This document shows, one piece after another, positions 60,924-64,000 of a DNA stretch of 64,000 nt. How positions within the stretch are numbered: position 1 is the stretch's first letter; every line of letters begins with the position of its first letter. A program made the position numbers and the translations under genes. Location: the NCBI RefSeq assembly GCF_900110465.1, contig NZ_FODV01000013.1, forward strand, positions 1 through 64,000. Reading direction: 5' to 3'. A model generated the notes under the pieces. It worked only from the letters and a program-made list of their open reading frames with translations, was not told where the DNA came from and searched no databases. Origin of the DNA: Halogranum amylolyticum. Its GTDB lineage: Archaea; Halobacteriota; Halobacteria; Halobacteriales; Haloferacaceae.

Positions 60924-62188
60924 CCCGATGTGTCGTCGTCGCAGACGATTTGACTGGGAGCTGTGATGCTGGTCACGAATTTGCGACCCGCAACTACGAC
61001 ACCAGAGTCGTAATCTCCCCCCAATCCAACGCGACGCCACAGGGGGATATCGCTGTGTACAACACTGAATCACGCTACGCAGAGCCTGCTGTTGCCGCCG
61101 AACGGGTTCGAACAGTCCTCGAGACCACCGACCCTTCCGTCGTTTTCAAGAAGGTCGACTCAACTCTTCGGGGAAATGTCCGTGTTGAGGTCGATGCTGC
61201 GACGCAAGCAGTGGATCCTGATCTTGTCATCGTCGCTCCGGCGTTTCCGGCCAACGGGCGGCTGACCGCGTGTGGGTATCACCTCGTCGACGGGCAATTG
61301 ATAACTGAGTCACCGCCCGGACAGGACGAAGAACGACCACCGACACACGATTCGCTCCCCGCGTTCTTCGCGTCAAGTGACTACCCCGTCGAGCGAATCG
61401 GAATCGAGACCGTTTCGCGCGGTACGGCCGTCGTCCGTGAAACCCTCGAGTCGATGTGTTCGACAGACGGTCCGGTCATCGTTACCTGCGATGCCGTGAC
61501 GGACAGCCACCTCGCGACGCTCGCTGCGGCAGCGGACAACCTCTCCGAACAGTGTTTGTACGTCGGGAGCGGCGGCCTCGCTGGACACATTACCGCCCCA
61601 GGCACACACTCTGGAGCAGCAGTCAACGTCGACGAGAATCGGTCAGTAGTGGGAGTGTCAGGCAGCGTGGCACCGGAGACGCTCGCACAAATCGAGAAGA
61701 TATCGAAGGACCGGCGGCAACAGCTCGACCTCGAGATGGCGGTTTCCGACCCATCCACTGCAGCGACTGACCTGGCGTTCCGTGGGAGCGCTGTCGTCAA
61801 CGAACACGGCGGTGTACTCCTCCATAGTGCCGACGCACGAAGCGACGTCGACCGAGCGATGGCCGCTGGCGAGCGAGCGGGTATCGACGGGGAAACAACT
61901 CGGCGTCGCATTACGAACGCACTTGCTGCGGGCGCCGCCGAGGTTGTCCGGGATGGCCAAGCATCGAATCTCTTTCTCACCGGTGGGTCAACCGCGCGGG
62001 CGGTCCTCGACAGTCTCGACGCGACGGCGCTCCGCATGGCCGGCGAAGAGGTCGCTCCGGGAATACCGCTCGCGACGGTCAATGGGGGGATAGCAGACGG
62101 GGTGACGGCAGTGACGAAAGCAGGCGGGTTCGGTAACGAGCAAGCAATAATTAAGTCCCTCGCTCGTCTCGGTCTTTCTGATGAGTAA
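60920..62188 (+). CDS. DUF1537 four-carbon acid sugar kinase (OtnK/DtnK family)
   Basis: 422 residues. N-terminal domain: VVADDLTGSCDAGHEFA and VFKKVDSTLRGNVRVEVDAA. C-terminal nucleotide-binding domain: LFLTGGSTARAVLDSL and TVNGGIADGVTAVTKAGGFG. Experiments on bacterial DUF1537 proteins showed ATP-dependent phosphorylation of C4 sugar acids such as D-threonate and 3-oxo-tetronate. Overlap with a pdxA2-type gene (8 bp) matches the bacterial D-threonate operon. Product would be the 4-phosphate for the next enzyme. Confidence 0.93.
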   Translation: MTRCVVVADDLTGSCDAGHEFATRNYDTRVVISPQSNATPQGDIAVYNTESRYAEPAVAAERVRTVLETTDPSVVFKKVDSTLRGNVRVEVDAATQAVDPDLVIVAPAFPANGRLTACGYHLVDGQLITESPPGQDEERPPTHDSLPAFFASSDYPVERIGIETVSRGTAVVRETLESMCSTDGPVIVTCDAVTDSHLATLAAAADNLSEQCLYVGSGGLAGHITAPGTHSGAAVNVDENRSVVGVSGSVAPETLAQIEKISKDRRQQLDLEMAVSDPSTAATDLAFRGSAVVNEHGGVLLHSADARSDVDRAMAAGERAGIDGETTRRRITNALAAGAAEVVRDGQASNLFLTGGSTARAVLDSLDATALRMAGEEVAPGIPLATVNGGIADGVTAVTKAGGFGNEQAIIKSLARLGLSDE

Positions 62189-63179
62189 TCAACTGCCCAC
62201 TATCGGCGTTACCATGGGTGACCCTGCAGGAATAGGAAGCGAAGTCATTGTCAAGTCGTACCCGACGCTGGTCGAGAAAGCGACCGTTGTGGTAATCGGC
62301 GACGCATCCGTGCTGGCGGACGCAGCAGACCGGTTTGCCCCAAGTCTGACTGTTCACCGTGTCGATTCACCTACCGAGGCGGACGCCGACCCCGAGGTGT
62401 TGCCAGTAATCGACCTCGACAACGTGTCCACCCACCAGTACGGCGAACTCTCCCAAGCGAACGGCGAGGCGAGCCTCGAATACATCCAGCGAGCAATCGA
62501 GCTCGCACAGGCTGGAGAGATCGACGGGATGACCACTGCACCCATCAACAAACAGGCGACCCGGATGGCCGGAAGCAAGTACGCAGGCCACACGGGAATG
62601 CTCGCAGACTACACCGATACCGAGGATTACTCGATGATGCTGATCGAGGATGACCTGACGGTGACACACGTCAGTACACACATTCCGCTGCGGGAGGCCT
62701 GCTCGCAACTCACTGTCGACGATGTCGCGTCGACAATCACCGTCACAGACGAAGCGCTGCATGACCTCAACATCGACAACCCTTCCATCGCTGTTGCGGG
62801 GTTAAATCCGCACGCGAGTGACGGTGGACTCCTTGGTGATGAAGAAGCAGAGATTATCGAACCAGCTGTGGAGCGTGTCGCGGAAACGGGTGTCGACGTG
62901 ACCGGTCCACACTCACCGGACACAGTCTACGTTCGAGCGGCGGCGGGTGAGTTCGACTGCGTCGTCTCCATGTATCATGATCAGGGTCACATCCCCATCA
63001 AAATGCTCGGCTTCACCGGCAGCGACGACGCGGTGAGCGGGGTTAACGTCACTATCGGACTCCCAATCGTTCGTACGAGCGTCGACCACGGCACTGCATT
63101 TGACATCGCCGGTGAAGGAGTCGCCTCCGAACAGAGCATGATCGATGCAGTGGCGACGGCCGTCGAGCTCGTCCAATAA
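62181..63179 (+). CDS. pdxA2: PdxA2-type 4-phosphate dehydrogenase (PdxA family)
   Basis: 332 residues. PdxA signatures: TMGDPAGIGSEVIVK near the N-terminus, APINKQ, YAGHTGMLADYT with metal-binding His, and MYHDQGHIPIKMLGF with the second metal His. PdxA2 enzymes oxidise and decarboxylate D-threonate 4-phosphate or D-erythronate 4-phosphate to DHAP. No other vitamin B6 genes are near, which argues for PdxA2 rather than pyridoxine synthesis. The gene overlaps the kinase by 8 bp. Confidence 0.92.
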   Translation: MSNQLPTIGVTMGDPAGIGSEVIVKSYPTLVEKATVVVIGDASVLADAADRFAPSLTVHRVDSPTEADADPEVLPVIDLDNVSTHQYGELSQANGEASLEYIQRAIELAQAGEIDGMTTAPINKQATRMAGSKYAGHTGMLADYTDTEDYSMMLIEDDLTVTHVSTHIPLREACSQLTVDDVASTITVTDEALHDLNIDNPSIAVAGLNPHASDGGLLGDEEAEIIEPAVERVAETGVDVTGPHSPDTVYVRAAAGEFDCVVSMYHDQGHIPIKMLGFTGSDDAVSGVNVTIGLPIVRTSVDHGTAFDIAGEGVASEQSMIDAVATAVELVQ

Positions 63180-63237
63180 ACGCGGTCCCCCCCTCTTACT
63201 CGGTTACCTAGTACTGCGCAGATTCGTGCCCAACAGA

Positions 63238-63936
63238 CTACACCAGTGCGAAGGCACGAACTGAACACCCACCTGTCCCCTGAACGTTGAGTGGTGGGAA
63301 AAAGAAGTCCGCGCGCCGACTATCCGCACCATCGAGCACCTGGTCAAGATTCCGTAACTCCTCGATGGGGATGACCTCGTTCTCGAGCAGTGGAAGATGC
63401 GAGTCAGCCGGGTGGACGTCGGTTGACGGACCGTGGGCTGGGACCTCATCGTACCAGCCGCCGACACTCGCTCCCTCTGTACCCACCGCCTTCGGGTCGA
63501 GTGAGACGACGTACTCCGCGGCCTCACCGGTCAGATAAGGGAACTCGAAGAGGTACTCGGGTGTCTGACCGTAGTACTCGTCCCAACCCGTGTGGAGCAT
63601 GAGAACGTCACCGGGGCGAATATCTGACTCATAGGCCTCGATGTCAGCACGGGTGATCGGCTCCTCGGGCTCTTTTGGCGTTAAGTCGATAACCACGCCC
63701 TCGCCCATGAACCGCTCGATGGAGAAGTCGTCCACAGTCTTGCCCTCGGGAATGAAGTGCGCCGGGGCGTCGATGTGTGTCGCCGTGTGACTCCGCATCT
63801 CGAGCCGTTCCATCGTGAATCCGTCGCGTGCGGCGAGAGACGTCTGCTCGAGTTCAATCTGTGGGAAACTTGGCCACACCGGAATTCTCTCACTAATCGG
63901 GTTGGACAGTTCGATGACTTCTTTTGAATCGAACAT
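63238..63936 (-). CDS. Cyclase family (KynB-like) metal-dependent hydrolase
   Basis: 232 residues. The metal-binding signature HTATHIDAPAH has His50, His54, Asp56 and His60. KynB-type family members hydrolyse amide or ester bonds, such as formylkynurenine, and some act as lactonases or dehydratases. No kynurenine genes are present. A sugar-acid lactone or amide substrate is possible. It is convergent with pdxA2, with 58 nt between stops. Confidence 0.9.
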   Translation of the reverse strand: MFDSKEVIELSNPISERIPVWPSFPQIELEQTSLAARDGFTMERLEMRSHTATHIDAPAHFIPEGKTVDDFSIERFMGEGVVIDLTPKEPEEPITRADIEAYESDIRPGDVLMLHTGWDEYYGQTPEYLFEFPYLTGEAAEYVVSLDPKAVGTEGASVGGWYDEVPAHGPSTDVHPADSHLPLLENEVIPIEELRNLDQVLDGADSRRADFFFPPLNVQGTGGCSVRAFALV

Positions 63937-64000
63937 AGCAGAGCCGACAGCCTACTCAAAAATAAGTGTTGTGTTCACAAGGAGCAAGGGGTAAGGAGGA

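Noticed and set aside
1..64000. tRNA or rRNA genes
   Set aside because: No cloverleaf-like segment or rRNA sequence was recognised by eye; a dedicated covariance-model search would settle it.

Overview
The window comes from a halophilic archaeon (class Halobacteria). The evidence is the strongly acidic proteins, twin-arginine lipoprotein signals ending in a lipobox cysteine, many TATA boxes 25-35 nt before start codons (leaderless-type transcripts), a TrmB regulator, a thermosome, class I (DhnA-type) aldolase, small haloarchaeal zinc-ribbon proteins and a CRISPR repeat of the standard haloarchaeal GTTTCAGACGAACCC.. type. I cannot name the genus. A ParA partition operon plus much decayed mobile DNA suggests a secondary replicon or an accessory part of a main chromosome.

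Layout. 1-4.8 kb: the end of an aldehyde dehydrogenase, a parA operon, transposon-end debris, three gene remnants and two small genes (GlcG/HbpS family, zinc ribbon). 4.9-16.6 kb: an oligosaccharide locus with two tandem GH13 alpha-glucosidases divergent from a five-gene Dpp/Opp-type ABC transporter, followed by a small membrane protein, a UspA protein and a TrmB regulator. 16.6-31.7 kb: an accessory region with gene fragments, inverted dispersed repeats, a Cys-rich Tat-exported protein with a membrane partner, an ATP-grasp enzyme, duplicated HTH/zinc-ribbon mini-genes, a four-repeat CRISPR array without cas genes and a coiled-coil protein whose decayed relatives recur at 4.6 and 16.8 kb. 31.7-39.1 kb: two formamidase paralogues flanking two CrcB fluoride channels, then a thermosome subunit, an AhpD-like protein and an AmiS/UreI amide channel. 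39.1-46.4 kb: a TRAM protein, a cassette-like array of small two-helix membrane genes separated by 58-bp repeats, a CPBP protease, a K+ channel/RCK protein, an AAA-ATPase remnant and a TnpB remnant.

46.4-63.9 kb is a carbon locus: fructose-bisphosphatase, class I aldolase, GAPDH, a PfkB kinase, two zinc alcohol/polyol dehydrogenases, a MalEFGK-type ABC importer, an SDR, a LarA-like protein, a DUF1537 acid-sugar kinase (OtnK/DtnK family), a PdxA2-type dehydrogenase and a cyclase-family hydrolase. In characterised bacteria the kinase plus PdxA2 turns D-threonate into DHAP. DHAP is a substrate of the aldolase here, so the locus plausibly runs from a sugar, polyol or sugar acid through DHAP into hexose phosphates.

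The least-explained structures are the 40.1-41.4 kb repeat/membrane-gene array (a fifth repeat lies at 20.45 kb), the Cys-rich Tat protein pair at 17.6-19.6 kb, the mini-CRISPR, the hairpin-dense 3' end of the broken tnpB, and a 19-codon CxxC leader ORF overlapping the acid-sugar kinase start.
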